From Albidovulum denitrificans (GTDB lineage: Bacteria; Pseudomonadota; Alphaproteobacteria; Rhodobacterales; Rhodobacteraceae): a DNA stretch of 64,000 nucleotides. This document shows positions 17,033 to 25,326 of the stretch, in pieces. The DNA is taken from NCBI RefSeq assembly GCF_002973535.1, contig NZ_PVEP01000003.1, forward strand, positions 62,001 through 126,000, given 5' to 3'. The notes beneath the pieces are model-generated. The model was given only the letters and a program-made list of their open reading frames with translations. It was not told the origin of the DNA and searched no databases. The translations under genes and the position numbers were made by a program. Within the stretch, counting starts at the first letter, position 1; every line of letters begins with the position of its first letter.

Positions 17033-17648
17033 TCCGGGTGGCATCCTGCCCGCCGTGATCCTTGCGGGCGGGCGCGGTACGCGGATGGGCGGGGCGGACA
17101 AGGCGTTCCTGCGCCTTGCCGGGCGGCCAATGATCGCGCATCTGATCGACCGGCTGGGGCGGCAATGCGCGCCGCTGGCCATCAACGCGGGCGGAGAGGC
17201 CGGACGCTTTGCCTTTACCCAGTTGCCGGTGCTGTCCGACAGCGTCGCGGGGCAGCCCGGACCGCTGGCCGGTATCCTTGCCGCGATGGACTGGGCGGCG
17301 GCGCTGGGGGCCGGTTGTGTCGTGACCGCCGCCGTGGACACGCCGTTCCTGCCCGCCGACCTTGCCGACCGCCTGCGACGGGCGGCGGGGCCGTCCGGCC
17401 TTGCCATCGCCGCCAGCGCCGACGACACCGGCCGGATGCGGCGGCACCCGACCTTCGGCCTCTGGCCGGTGCGCTTGCGCGGGCCGCTGCGGGCGGCGCT
17501 GAACACAGGGGAGCGGAAGGTGATGCTCTGGGCCGAGGCGCAGGGGGCGACGGTCGCGGAGTTTGGCGCCACGCCCTTCGATCCGTTCTTCAACATCAAC
17601 ACGCCCGAGGATCTTGCCGAGGCAGAACGGCTTGGCGCCGGGCTTTGA
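17022..17648 (+). CDS. mobA: Molybdenum cofactor guanylyltransferase MobA
   Basis: A 208-aa enzyme that joins GMP to Mo-molybdopterin to form the MGD cofactor of DMSO-reductase-family enzymes. Signature VILAGGRGTRMGGADKAFL (GTP-binding) at residues 12-30, GPLAGILAAMDWA, VDTPFLPADL and a C-terminal FFNINTPEDLAEAE. The start overlaps the GNAT gene by 11 bp. Convergent with the TusA gene 42 bp downstream. Confidence 0.93.
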   Translation: MSTDPGGILPAVILAGGRGTRMGGADKAFLRLAGRPMIAHLIDRLGRQCAPLAINAGGEAGRFAFTQLPVLSDSVAGQPGPLAGILAAMDWAAALGAGCVVTAAVDTPFLPADLADRLRRAAGPSGLAIAASADDTGRMRRHPTFGLWPVRLRGPLRAALNTGERKVMLWAEAQGATVAEFGATPFDPFFNINTPEDLAEAERLGAGL

Positions 17649-17690
17649 AGACGTCCTTGACCGATGGTCCCCCCGACCACGCGCTTCCGA

Positions 17691-17939
17691 TCAACCCTCA
17701 CCCGCCGGGCCGTCACCGCGCCGGATGAAATAGGCCATCCCGGCACCATCCGGCGTGTCGGTAAGGAACTGATGCCCCGCCTCGCGGCAGAAATGCGGGA
17801 CATCGACCACGGCGGCGGGATCGGTGGCGCGAAGCCGCAGAACCCTGCCCGGCGCCATCGCCAGCAGGCGCTTGCGCGCCCTCAGCACCGGCAGCGGGCA
17901 GATCAGCCCGCGCGCGTCGATATCCTCATCAAACTCCAT
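17691..17939 (-). CDS. TusA-family sulfurtransferase
   Basis: An 82-aa protein with the TusA/SirA fold: IDARGLICPLPVLRARKRLL carries the CPxP motif (Cys14-Pro-Leu-Pro17), followed by PGRVLRLRATDPAAVVDVPHFCREAGH. The Cys is the persulfide carrier. Near mobA it may deliver sulfur to molybdopterin synthesis or to a molybdoenzyme, but TusA paralogues also act in tRNA thiolation and sulfur metabolism. AGGGAAACGTC precedes the ATG. A repeat cluster lies in its upstream region. Confidence 0.88.
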   Translation of the reverse strand: MEFDEDIDARGLICPLPVLRARKRLLAMAPGRVLRLRATDPAAVVDVPHFCREAGHQFLTDTPDGAGMAYFIRRGDGPAGEG

Positions 17940-17953
17940 GACGTTTCCCTATA

Positions 17954-18046
17954 GCGTTTCGGGTTTTCGTTAAGAAAGTAAGTATCAGAATTCGAACGAA
18001 ATAAGTTCGAATTCTGAGTCAGGGTAAACCCGAAATGCTTCAGGCG
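17954..18046. repeat. Nested inverted-repeat element, copy 1
   Basis: Outer arms GCGTTTCGGGTTT (17954-17966) and AAACCCGAAATGC (18026-18038) pair with one mismatch and are followed by TTCAGGCG. Inside is a perfect 13-bp inverted repeat, TCAGAATTCGAAC (17985-17997) and GTTCGAATTCTGA (18005-18017), around a GAAATAA loop. The outer arms and the TTCAGGCG tail recur at 22233-22281 without the inner hairpin. Confidence 0.75.
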
Positions 18047-18060
18047 CCTAGGCCCATGGC

Positions 18061-18096
18061 CACAAACTAAAAGGGCGGAACCCTGCGGTTCCGCCC
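18061..18096 (-). terminator. Intrinsic terminator of rplY
   Basis: Ten-base perfect stem GGGCGGAACC (18073-18082) / GGTTCCGCCC (18087-18096) with a 4-base loop. On the minus strand it is followed by TTTTAGTTTGTG. It lies 25 bp after the rplY stop. Confidence 0.85.
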
Positions 18097-18121
18097 CCTG
18101 TCTCTGGCATCGCCCGGAAGA

Positions 18122-18754
18122 TCACTCTTCCTCGGCCTCGCCTTCGGCTTCTTCCGCGCCGTCCTCGGCCTCGGCCGACCGCAGGCCCGACGGGGCCGCA
18201 AGGTTGGCGATGACGAAGTTACGCTTGATGGTCGGCGTGGCGCCCTTCGGCAGCTCGATATCGCCGATGTGGATGACGTCACCGATTTCACGGCCGGTCA
18301 GGTCGACGGTGATGTGATCGGGGATGTCGCCCGCGGTCACTTCCAGTTCCACCTCCGGGCGCACGATCACAAGCGTACCGCCCTTCTTCAGCCCCGGTGC
18401 CTTCTCGTGATTCTCGAAGGTAACGTGGATGAAGAGGTTGATGCGCGAGGTCCGCTTCAGCCGCATCAGGTCGAGATGCGTCGGAAGGTCCTTCACGACG
18501 TCGCGCTGAACGCCACGGCAGATGACGCGGACATCGTCCTTGCCTTCGACCTTGAGGTTGAAGAGCGTGGACAGGAAGCGGCCTGCCTTCAGCTTTTTCA
18601 GAAGCGCGTAGTAGTTCACGTTGATCGCGAGCGGGTCTTCCCCACCGCCATAAACGATGCCGGGTACGTAGCCCTCACGACGAGCTTGACGAGCGGCCCC
18701 CTTGCCTGTCCCCGTCCGTACCTCGGCGACAAGATCAGGGATCTTACCAGCCAT
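18122..18754 (-). CDS. rplY: 50S ribosomal protein L25/general stress protein Ctc
   Basis: A 210-aa two-domain L25 (Ctc type): N-terminal [30 protein letters not shown], the 5S rRNA-binding HLDLMRL region, and a C-terminal domain ([41 protein letters not shown]) ending in an acidic Glu/Ala tail. ATG 18754 has GGAGAGA upstream; the codon 12 bp earlier lacks support. Own terminator downstream; monocistronic. Confidence 0.95.
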   Translation of the reverse strand: MAGKIPDLVAEVRTGTGKGAARQARREGYVPGIVYGGGEDPLAINVNYYALLKKLKAGRFLSTLFNLKVEGKDDVRVICRGVQRDVVKDLPTHLDLMRLKRTSRINLFIHVTFENHEKAPGLKKGGTLVIVRPEVELEVTAGDIPDHITVDLTGREIGDVIHIGDIELPKGATPTIKRNFVIANLAAPSGLRSAEAEDGAEEAEGEAEEE

Positions 18755-18954
18755 TGGTCTCTCCATAGATGTTTAAGGGCATCCTCCAAGGGTGCATGCC
18801 CATGAGGCGCGGGCTATACGGCGCTTTGATCCGAAAGGAAAGCGGATTCTGCCCCGCGCGCGGCTGTCGCGAACGGTCGCATTTCGTGACTCCCCCCCGG
18901 CGAGGCCCTGTGTTAGCGCTTGAACCGCGACAGAACCAGACGAGCAGGAACACC

Positions 18955-20112
18955 ATGTCTTTTGCCGAGGCCGCACGGATCGCGCGCGCCCCGAATGCGG
19001 CCCTTGCCGCCGTCGGGGTCTTCTGGGGCGGGTTTTCGGCCTATGTCCCCGCGATCAAGGCCGGGATCGAGGCGCCGGACGCGGCCTTCGGCCTTGCGAT
19101 GATGATGTCGGCCGTGGGCGGTATCACCGCGATGGCGCTGGCGCCACGGATCATGGCGCGCCTGGGGGCGAACGGGCTTTGGGTGGCGGGGCTTTTGCTG
19201 GTCTTGGCCTTCGCCTATCCGGTGGCCGCGCGCGGGATCGCAGGCTTTGGCGTCGCCATGGCCCTGGTGGGGGCCAGCGTCTCGCTTCTCGACATCGGGG
19301 CCAACATGCGCCTGTCGGTGATGGAGGCGCGGTTCGACCGCCACCTGATGAACTTCTCCCACGCGATGTTTTCCTTCGCCTTCGCGGGCTCGGCGCTGGT
19401 GGCGAGCCTGCTGCGCAGCGCGGGGCTGTCGGCGCCTGCCGCCTTCGCGCTTCTGGCCGCCGTCGCGCTGGTGCTGGTGCCGCCGATGCGTCAGCGGCGT
19501 GACTGGCAGCCCGATGAGGCCGCCCCCGAAGGGTCGGATATCCGCAATCCCTGGGGACCGATCGCCATGACCGCCGCGATCCTCTTCATCTCCTTCGTCA
19601 GCGAGAACACGACGGAGACATGGTCGGCGCTGCATATCGAGCGCACGCTGGGCGGCGCAGCGGGGCATGGCGGGTTCGGCCCCGTCGCCCTTGGCCTGAC
19701 GATGGGCTTCGGGCGGCTGGCCGGTCAGGTCGCCGCGCGCCGTCTGGGTGAGGCGGGGCTGGTCATGTGGTCCGCCGTCGTGGGCGTTCTGGGCGCCGCC
19801 GTCATCGCCCTTGCCCCGACGCCCGCGATTGCGGTCCTTGGCGTCGGCCTGCTGGGTCTGGGGGTTGCCGTCACGGTGCCTTCGGCGAACTCGATCCTTG
19901 GCAAGCTCGTCCGTCCCGATCAGCGTTCGCTGGCGATCTCGCGCGCCTGGATGGTCGGCTTCACGGGCTTTTTCCTTGGCCCTTCGCTGATGGGCCTGAT
20001 CGCGCAGACCGAGGGGCTGCGGGTGGTCTTCGTCACCGTCGCGGTCATGCTGGCCGCGATCGTGCCGCTTGTCCTTCTGATGAAGGCGCGGGCAGGCGGG
20101 CGTCAGCTGTAA
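18955..20112 (+). CDS. MFS transporter
   Basis: A 385-aa protein with about 12 hydrophobic segments, e.g. ALAAVGVFWGGFSAYVP, GLWVAGLLLVLAFAYPVA, VALVGASVSLLDIGANM and FFLGPSLMGLIAQ. The SLLDIGANMRLSVMEARFDRHLMNFSHAMFSFAFAGS region resembles a YbjJ-like sugar/drug MFS branch. No substrate can be named. ATG 18955 follows AGGAACACC; longer in-frame text upstream is not membrane-like. Divergent from rplY (200 bp apart) and overlapping lldD tail to tail by 10 bp. Confidence 0.85.
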   Translation: MSFAEAARIARAPNAALAAVGVFWGGFSAYVPAIKAGIEAPDAAFGLAMMMSAVGGITAMALAPRIMARLGANGLWVAGLLLVLAFAYPVAARGIAGFGVAMALVGASVSLLDIGANMRLSVMEARFDRHLMNFSHAMFSFAFAGSALVASLLRSAGLSAPAAFALLAAVALVLVPPMRQRRDWQPDEAAPEGSDIRNPWGPIAMTAAILFISFVSENTTETWSALHIERTLGGAAGHGGFGPVALGLTMGFGRLAGQVAARRLGEAGLVMWSAVVGVLGAAVIALAPTPAIAVLGVGLLGLGVAVTVPSANSILGKLVRPDQRSLAISRAWMVGFTGFFLGPSLMGLIAQTEGLRVVFVTVAVMLAAIVPLVLLMKARAGGRQL

Positions 20113-21266
20113 CCGTCAAGGAAGCCGTTCGGCACAAGGACGTTGTGACGGCCAAGGCCGGAGACCTGCGTCTCGCCTGAGAGAGCCATGGAGGTTTCCA
20201 GTTCCTTCTGGATCACCTCAAGCGCGCGGGTCACGCCCGCCTCGCCCATCGCGCCCAGACCATAGACGAAGGCACGGCCGATCATCACGCCCTTTGCCCC
20301 CAGTGCCAGCGCCTTCAGCACGTCCTGGCCCGACCGGATACCGCCATCCATCCAGACCTCGGTCCCGCCCCCCACCGCTGCGGCGATCTGCGGCAGCATG
20401 CGGATCGAGGACAGCGCACCGTCCAGCTGCCGCCCGCCGTGGTTCGACACCACGATGGCGTCGGCCCCGGCGCTTGCGGCCTTTTCCGCATCCTCGGGGT
20501 CAAGGATGCCCTTCAGGATCACCTTGCCGCCCCACATGTCCATCAGCTTCTTGATCTTGTCCCAGTTCAGCGCCGGGTCGAACTTTTCCGCCGTCCAGGC
20601 GGAAAGCGAGGAAGGATCGCTGATCCCCTCGACATGGCCGACGATATTGCCGAAGAAACGGCGCTTGGTCTGAAGCATCTCGATCCCCCAGCCCCATTTG
20701 GTCGCAAGGTCCATCAGGACCGGCAGGGTGAATTTCGGCGGCGCGGACATGCCGTTCTTGATATCCTTGTGACGCTGGCCAAGGATCTGAAGATCGACGG
20801 TGATGACAAGGGCCGAACAGCCCGCCGCCCGCGCCCGGTCGAGAATGCGGCGGTTAAAATCGTCGTCGTTCAGCGTGTAGATCTGAAACCAGAAGGGTTT
20901 CGTCACATGCGCGGCCACATCCTCGATCGAGCAGATCGACATGGTGGACAGCGTGAAAGGTACGCCGAACTTCTCGGCCGCGCGTGCTGCCTTGATCTCC
21001 CCATCCGCGCTTTGCATGCCGGTCAGCCCCACCGGCGCCAGCGCGACCGGCATCGCCACGTCCTGTCCGATCATCGCCGAGCGCGTGCCGCGCCCGGTCA
21101 TGTCGACGGCGATCCGTTGCCGCAGCCGGATCTGCGCGAAATCCGAGGAGTTTTCGCGGAAGGTCTGCTCGGTCCAGCTTCCCGTTTCGGCATAATCGTA
21201 AAACATCTTCGGAACCCGGCGGCGGTAGATGCGCTTCAGATCCTCGATACAGGTGATGACGGGCAT
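20103..21266 (-). CDS. lldD: FMN-dependent L-lactate dehydrogenase (alpha-hydroxy acid oxidase family)
   Basis: A 387-aa TIM-barrel flavoprotein oxidising L-lactate to pyruvate at the inner membrane. Seen: DYAETGSWTEQTFREN, PVALAPVGLTGMQSADGEIKAARAAE, FWFQIYTLND, ALVITVDLQILGQRHKD, LKGILDPEDAEKA, the active-site VVSNHGGRQLDG and the FMN-phosphate site DGGIRSGQDVLKALALGAKGVMIGR. ATG 21266 has GGAGA upstream; an ATG six codons earlier is possible. A sister alpha-hydroxy acid enzyme (glycolate or mandelate) cannot be excluded from motifs. A TTGGT/ACCAA inverted repeat lies just upstream. Confidence 0.85.
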   Translation of the reverse strand: MPVITCIEDLKRIYRRRVPKMFYDYAETGSWTEQTFRENSSDFAQIRLRQRIAVDMTGRGTRSAMIGQDVAMPVALAPVGLTGMQSADGEIKAARAAEKFGVPFTLSTMSICSIEDVAAHVTKPFWFQIYTLNDDDFNRRILDRARAAGCSALVITVDLQILGQRHKDIKNGMSAPPKFTLPVLMDLATKWGWGIEMLQTKRRFFGNIVGHVEGISDPSSLSAWTAEKFDPALNWDKIKKLMDMWGGKVILKGILDPEDAEKAASAGADAIVVSNHGGRQLDGALSSIRMLPQIAAAVGGGTEVWMDGGIRSGQDVLKALALGAKGVMIGRAFVYGLGAMGEAGVTRALEVIQKELETSMALSGETQVSGLGRHNVLVPNGFLDGYS

Positions 21267-21282
21267 GGCGGGATCTCCGTTC

Positions 21283-21305
21283 ATTGGTCATTTTTACTTA
21301 CCAAT
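21283..21305. promoter_or_regulatory. Candidate operator between lldD and the ZIP transporter gene
   Basis: Perfect 6-bp inverted repeat ATTGGT-N11-ACCAAT, 17 bp upstream of the lldD start codon. GntR/FadR-family regulators, including LldR, bind TTGGT..ACCAA half-sites, though usually with a shorter spacer, so regulator identity is only a guess. No regulator gene is adjacent. Confidence 0.35.
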
Positions 21306-21384
21306 TCACCACCGCCATCGCAATGCGCTTTCGCACTTGCGCTGCCCGCACGGGCAGTATCGACTGCCCGCGAAAGAGGGGCAC

Positions 21385-22158
21385 ATGGATACGATCTGGT
21401 GGGGGTTTCTGGGCGGATGCGTGGCCGCCATGGCGACGACGCTTGGCGCGGTACCTGCCCTGATCGGGCGGACCATGTCGCAGCGGACCTCGGACACGAT
21501 GCTGGGCTTCGCCGCCGGGGTCATGCTGTCGGCCTCATACTTCTCGCTGATCCTGCCGGGTATCGACGCGGCCGAGGGGCTTTATGGCTCTCTCCTCGCC
21601 GCGGCACTGGTCGCCGGGCTGGGCATCGCCCTTGGCGCGGGCTTCGTCGCCTGGCTGAACAGCGCGCTGCCGCATGAGCATTTCACCTCGGGCCGCGAGG
21701 GAGCCGAAGCGGCGGCGATGGCGCGGATCTGGCTGTTCGTGATCGCCATCACCATCCACAACTTCCCCGAGGGCCTGTCGATCGGCGTCTCTTTTGGCGG
21801 CGGCAATCTCTCAAACGGGCTGTCGGTGATGACCGGCATCTCGCTTCAGGACATGCCCGAGGGGCTGGCCGTCGCCGTGGCGCTGGTCGGGCGCGGCTAT
21901 TCGCGTCCCCGCGCCTTCCTGGTCGCGCTGCTGACCGGCGTCGTGGAACCCGTGGGCAGCCTGATCGGCGCCGCGGCGGTGTCCGTTTCCGGCGCGCTTC
22001 TGCCCTGGGGGCTGACCTTCGCCGCGGGCGCAATGCTATACATCATCAGCCATGAGATCCTGCCCGAGACGCATCGCAACGGCCATCAGGACCGCGCGAC
22101 GGCGGGGCTGATCTTCGGGTTGATCCTGATGATGATCCTCGACGTGACGCTGGGCTGA
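21385..22158 (+). CDS. ZIP family metal transporter
   Basis: A 257-aa integral membrane protein with about eight helices. Metal-binding motifs lie in helices IV and V: ITIHNFPEGLSIGVSFGGG and ISLQDMPEGLAVAVALVG; ISHEILPETH follows near the C-terminus. The cytosolic loop after helix III contains HEHFTSG. ZIP proteins import Zn2+ or other divalent metals. ATG 21385 follows GAGGGGCAC. Divergent from lldD; stop followed by an extragenic repeat cluster. Confidence 0.88.
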   Translation: MDTIWWGFLGGCVAAMATTLGAVPALIGRTMSQRTSDTMLGFAAGVMLSASYFSLILPGIDAAEGLYGSLLAAALVAGLGIALGAGFVAWLNSALPHEHFTSGREGAEAAAMARIWLFVIAITIHNFPEGLSIGVSFGGGNLSNGLSVMTGISLQDMPEGLAVAVALVGRGYSRPRAFLVALLTGVVEPVGSLIGAAAVSVSGALLPWGLTFAAGAMLYIISHEILPETHRNGHQDRATAGLIFGLILMMILDVTLG

Positions 22159-22203
22159 ACCGCGCCTGAACCCGGCCCTTCGCGCCCGGCCGGCCTCCGG
22201 CGG

Positions 22204-22227
22204 GAGTATTTGGGCAACGAAGAAGCC
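22204..22227. repeat. 24-bp extragenic repeat, copy 2
   Basis: GAGTATTTGGGCAACGAAGA plus AGCC, identical over 24 bases to the reverse complement of 1013-1036. Preceded by GCCTCCGGCGG and located 45 bp after the ZIP gene stop, abutting the inverted-repeat element at 22233. Confidence 0.7.
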
Positions 22228-22232
22228 CTATG

Positions 22233-22281
22233 GCATTTCGGGTTTACGATGAATCAACGCAAACCCGAAACGCTTCAGGCG
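22233..22281. repeat. Inverted-repeat element, copy 2, supplying the trpA stop codon
   Basis: Arms GCATTTCGGGTTT (22233-22245) and AAACCCGAAACGC (22261-22273) pair with one mismatch over a 15-base loop, followed by TTCAGGCG as in the copy at 17954. The TCA in that tail (22275-22277) is the complement of the trpA stop TGA, so the repeat forms the end of trpA. It might act as a bidirectional terminator. Confidence 0.7.
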
Positions 22282-23066
22282 GAATGGGCGCCGTCGGCGA
22301 GGCCCTTGACGAAGGCGAGGATCTCGGCGACCGGGCGCTTTTCCTCGACCAGTTTCACGATCGCGGTGCCGACCACGGCGCCGTCGGCGACCGAGGCGAT
22401 GGCCTTTGCCGTCTCGGGGCTGCGGATGCCGAAGCCGACGATGACCGGCAGATCGGTCGCGGCCTTGATCCGGGCGACCTCGGGGGCGACATCGGTGGCC
22501 TCGGCCGCCGCCGCGCCGGTGATGCCGGTGATCGAGACATAGTAGACGAAGCCGGAGGTGTTTTGCAGCACCTTCGGCAGGCGCCGGTCATCGGTCGTGG
22601 GCGTCGCGAGGCGGATGAAGTTCATGCCCGCGCGGTTGGCCGGGATGCAAAGCTCCTCATCCTCTTCCGGCGGCAGGTCGACGACGATCAGGCCATCGAC
22701 GCCCGCGGCGGTGGCGTCGGCGAGGAACCTTTCCACGCCGCGCGAGTAGATCGGGTTGTAATAGCCCATCATCACGATGGGCGTGGTGTTATCGCCCTTG
22801 CGGAACTCCGCCACCATGTCGAGCGTCTTTTGCAGCGTCTGGCCGCCTTCCAGCGCGCGCTGACCGGCAAGCTGGATCGTCGGGCCGTCGGCCATCGGGT
22901 CGGTGAAGGGCATCCCAAGCTCGATCACGTCGACACCGGCGGCGGGCAGGCCCTTCATCAGTTCAAGCGAGGTGGCGACATCGGGGTCGCCTGCCATGAT
23001 GTAAGAGACAAAGGCCTTGCGCCCTTGCGCGCGCAGCCGGGCGAAGCAGTCGTCAATTCTGGTCAT
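22275..23066 (-). CDS. trpA: Tryptophan synthase alpha subunit
   Basis: A 263-aa TIM barrel converting indole-3-glycerol phosphate to indole and glyceraldehyde 3-phosphate, in complex with TrpB. Diagnostic motifs: [35 protein letters not shown] (catalytic Glu in VIELGMPF), [27 protein letters not shown] (catalytic Asp), [12 protein letters not shown] and [17 protein letters not shown] 23066 gives [11 protein letters not shown], the normal start; an open frame far upstream is unrelated sequence antisense to ychF. trpB is not adjacent. Confidence 0.97.
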   Translation of the reverse strand: MTRIDDCFARLRAQGRKAFVSYIMAGDPDVATSLELMKGLPAAGVDVIELGMPFTDPMADGPTIQLAGQRALEGGQTLQKTLDMVAEFRKGDNTTPIVMMGYYNPIYSRGVERFLADATAAGVDGLIVVDLPPEEDEELCIPANRAGMNFIRLATPTTDDRRLPKVLQNTSGFVYYVSITGITGAAAAEATDVAPEVARIKAATDLPVIVGFGIRSPETAKAIASVADGAVVGTAIVKLVEEKRPVAEILAFVKGLADGAHSA

Positions 23067-23183
23067 GGCGGTCCCCGTCCTTACACTCGCATGGCCTTGC
23101 ACGGGCCGGGCGGGAAAATCAAGGGGCGGCGCGCAGTGTCGCGCCCCCTTGCGCCGCGCGCGGCGAAAGGGCATCCAAGCCGG

Positions 23184-23597
23184 ATGGACTGGCTGAAGAT
23201 CATACATATTCTCTGCGTGATGGGGTGGATGACCTCTATCTTCGCGGTGCCGCGCGCGCTGATCTACTGGAAGCGCGAACATGCGAAGCTGGGCGGGTTC
23301 GGGCCGCTGGGCGACCTGACCATCCGACTTTACCGCTTTTCCGCAGGGCTGGGCGTGATCGCGGTGGCGACCGGGCTCTGGCTTGGCTGGCAGGTCTGGT
23401 CCTTTGCGCCCTGGGTGCATGTCAAGCTGACGCTGGTCCTGCTGCTGGCGCTGCATTACATCTGGACCGGCGTTCTGGTCCGGCGCGCGAAGCGGGGGGA
23501 GTTTCGCGAATCCGACCTTTTCCTGCGCATTTTCAACGAGATCAGCGTGGTCGCCGTGATCGCGATCCTTTGGGTCGTGGTGGTCAAGCCGTTCTGA
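23184..23597 (+). CDS. HemJ/CopD-like small membrane protein
   Basis: A 137-aa protein with four hydrophobic helices. The N-terminus [29 protein letters not shown] resembles HemJ (conserved His8, W and PRxxxY), and [16 protein letters not shown] matches its third helix. HemJ is the protoporphyrinogen IX oxidase of many alphaproteobacteria; CopD-like proteins have a similar shape. Whether this is the haem enzyme or a paralogue is undecided. Divergent from trpA, 117 bp apart, and 61 bp before ychF. Confidence 0.65.
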   Translation: MDWLKIIHILCVMGWMTSIFAVPRALIYWKREHAKLGGFGPLGDLTIRLYRFSAGLGVIAVATGLWLGWQVWSFAPWVHVKLTLVLLLALHYIWTGVLVRRAKRGEFRESDLFLRIFNEISVVAVIAILWVVVVKPF

Positions 23598-23658
23598 CGC
23601 TTGCCTCGCCCCCCTGCCTGCCCTAGAAGCGCGACCGACCTTAGCGCCGGAGGGTAAG

Positions 23659-24756
23659 ATGGGTTTCAGGATGGGCATCGTCGGGCTGCCGAACGTGGGC
23701 AAGTCCACCCTTTTCAATGCGCTGACGAAAACCGCCGCCGCGCAGGCCGCGAATTTCCCCTTCTGCACCATCGAGCCGAACGTGGGCGACGTGGCCGTGC
23801 CGGACCCGCGTCTGGACCAGTTGGCCGCCATTGCCGGGTCGAAACAGACGATCCCGACGCGGATCACCTTCGTCGACATCGCGGGCCTTGTGCGCGGCGC
23901 GTCCAAGGGCGAAGGGCTGGGCAACCAGTTCCTTGCCAATATTCGTGAGGTCGACGCCATCGCCCACGTCCTGCGCTGCTTCGAGGATGACGACGTCACC
24001 CATGTCGAGGGCAAGATCGACCCGATCGCCGATGCCGAGACGATCGAGACCGAGCTGATGATCGCCGATATGGAAAGCATCGAGCGGCGACTGGCCAATA
24101 TCGCCCGCAAGATCAAGGGTGGCGACAAGGAGGCCGTGGCGCAGGAAAAGCTGATGAAACAGGCGCTTGCGGCGCTTGAATCAGGCAAGCCCGCGCGCAA
24201 CGTCGAGGTCGCGGCAGAGGATGAGAAGGCGTGGCGGATGCTTCAGCTTCTGACCTCAAAACCCGTTCTCTTCGTCTGCAATGTCGAGGAAAGCTCGGCC
24301 GCATCGGGCAATTCGCTGTCGGCGAAGGTGGCGGAGATGGCCGCACGGCAGGGCGCGGCCTCGGTCGTGATCTCGGCCAAGATCGAGGAAGAGCTGGCGC
24401 AGATGGATGCCGGTGATGCGGAGATGTTCCTGGAAGAGATGGGGCTGCATGAGGCGGGGCTGGATCGCCTGATCCGCGCGGGCTACGACCTTCTGGGCCT
24501 TCAAACCTATTTCACCGTCGGCCCGAAAGAGGCCCGCGCCTGGACCATCGAGAAGGGGACGCTGGCCCCGCAGGCCGCCGGTGTGATCCACGGCGATTTC
24601 GAACGTGGCTTCATCCGGGCCGAGACCATCGCCTTTGCCGATTATGTCGCCGGGAACGGCGAGGCGGGCGCGCGCGAGGCGGGCAAGTTCCGTGTCGAGG
24701 GCAAGACCTATGAGGTCAAGGACGGCGACGTCCTGCACTTCCTTTTCAACGCCTGA
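23659..24756 (+). CDS. ychF: Ribosome-binding ATPase YchF (OLA1/Obg family)
   Basis: A 365-aa P-loop protein: [20 protein letters not shown] (G1), [51 protein letters not shown] (G3), a coiled-coil insertion around residues 130-175 and a C-terminal TGS-like domain ([53 protein letters not shown]). YchF proteins hydrolyse ATP, bind ribosomes and respond to oxidative stress. Full length for the family. Convergent with the CMD-family gene 6 bp away. Confidence 0.95.
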   Translation: MGFRMGIVGLPNVGKSTLFNALTKTAAAQAANFPFCTIEPNVGDVAVPDPRLDQLAAIAGSKQTIPTRITFVDIAGLVRGASKGEGLGNQFLANIREVDAIAHVLRCFEDDDVTHVEGKIDPIADAETIETELMIADMESIERRLANIARKIKGGDKEAVAQEKLMKQALAALESGKPARNVEVAAEDEKAWRMLQLLTSKPVLFVCNVEESSAASGNSLSAKVAEMAARQGAASVVISAKIEEELAQMDAGDAEMFLEEMGLHEAGLDRLIRAGYDLLGLQTYFTVGPKEARAWTIEKGTLAPQAAGVIHGDFERGFIRAETIAFADYVAGNGEAGAREAGKFRVEGKTYEVKDGDVLHFLFNA

Positions 24757-24762
24757 ACCGGG

Positions 24763-25317
24763 CTACGGGTCGATGGGGTCAGCCCGCAGGGCGGCGGCGA
24801 TGTCGCCATCCAGCGGGGTGGCAAAGGATTTCAGGATGAAGGCGAGGGTGGAGTAGAACCCGACCGTCGCGATCAGGTCGAGCGCGCCTTCCGCGCCCAT
24901 CTCCGCCAATAGCCGCGCCTTCGTCGCCGGGGTCAATTCCGCACCGTCCAGAAGCTCGTCCACCGCCGTGGCAAGCAGCGCGTCGGCGGGGGCCATCTGG
25001 TCGGGCGATCCCCGCATCGACCGGATGCGCGTGTCATCCAGCCCGCATGTGCGCGCGCGGACAACGTGCTGCGCCCATTCATAGGCGGACCCCAGTCGCA
25101 CCCCGGTGCGCAAGATCACCACTTCGGACCGGTCGCGGCCCAGCGAGGTCCGGTTGACGACGTGTTCGCGAAGGTCCGACCATGCCTTCAGAAGTGCCGG
25201 ATGGTGGGCCATCACGCGATAGACGTTCAGGCCCCCGGCAAAGCCGCTGCGCATCTCGGGGATCGACTCGGGCCAGTCCTCATCGGAGACCGGCAGCATG
25301 GGATTGTCGTTGGCCAT
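24763..25317 (-). CDS. Carboxymuconolactone decarboxylase (CMD) family protein
   Basis: A 184-aa helical protein: MRSGFAGGLNVYRVMAHHPALLKAWSDLREHVV, then RDRSEVVILRTGVRLGSAYEWAQHVVRARTCGL, which is the CMD core with the Glu and His of the YEWxxH motif. The AhpD-type CxxC pair is absent, so it belongs with the decarboxylase/isomerase-like members, often found in catabolic operons. It is the last gene of a nine-gene minus-strand run and starts 9 bp after the aminotransferase stop. Reaction unknown. Confidence 0.8.
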   Translation of the reverse strand: MANDNPMLPVSDEDWPESIPEMRSGFAGGLNVYRVMAHHPALLKAWSDLREHVVNRTSLGRDRSEVVILRTGVRLGSAYEWAQHVVRARTCGLDDTRIRSMRGSPDQMAPADALLATAVDELLDGAELTPATKARLLAEMGAEGALDLIATVGFYSTLAFILKSFATPLDGDIAAALRADPIDP

Positions 25318-25326
25318 ATTCGTTCC

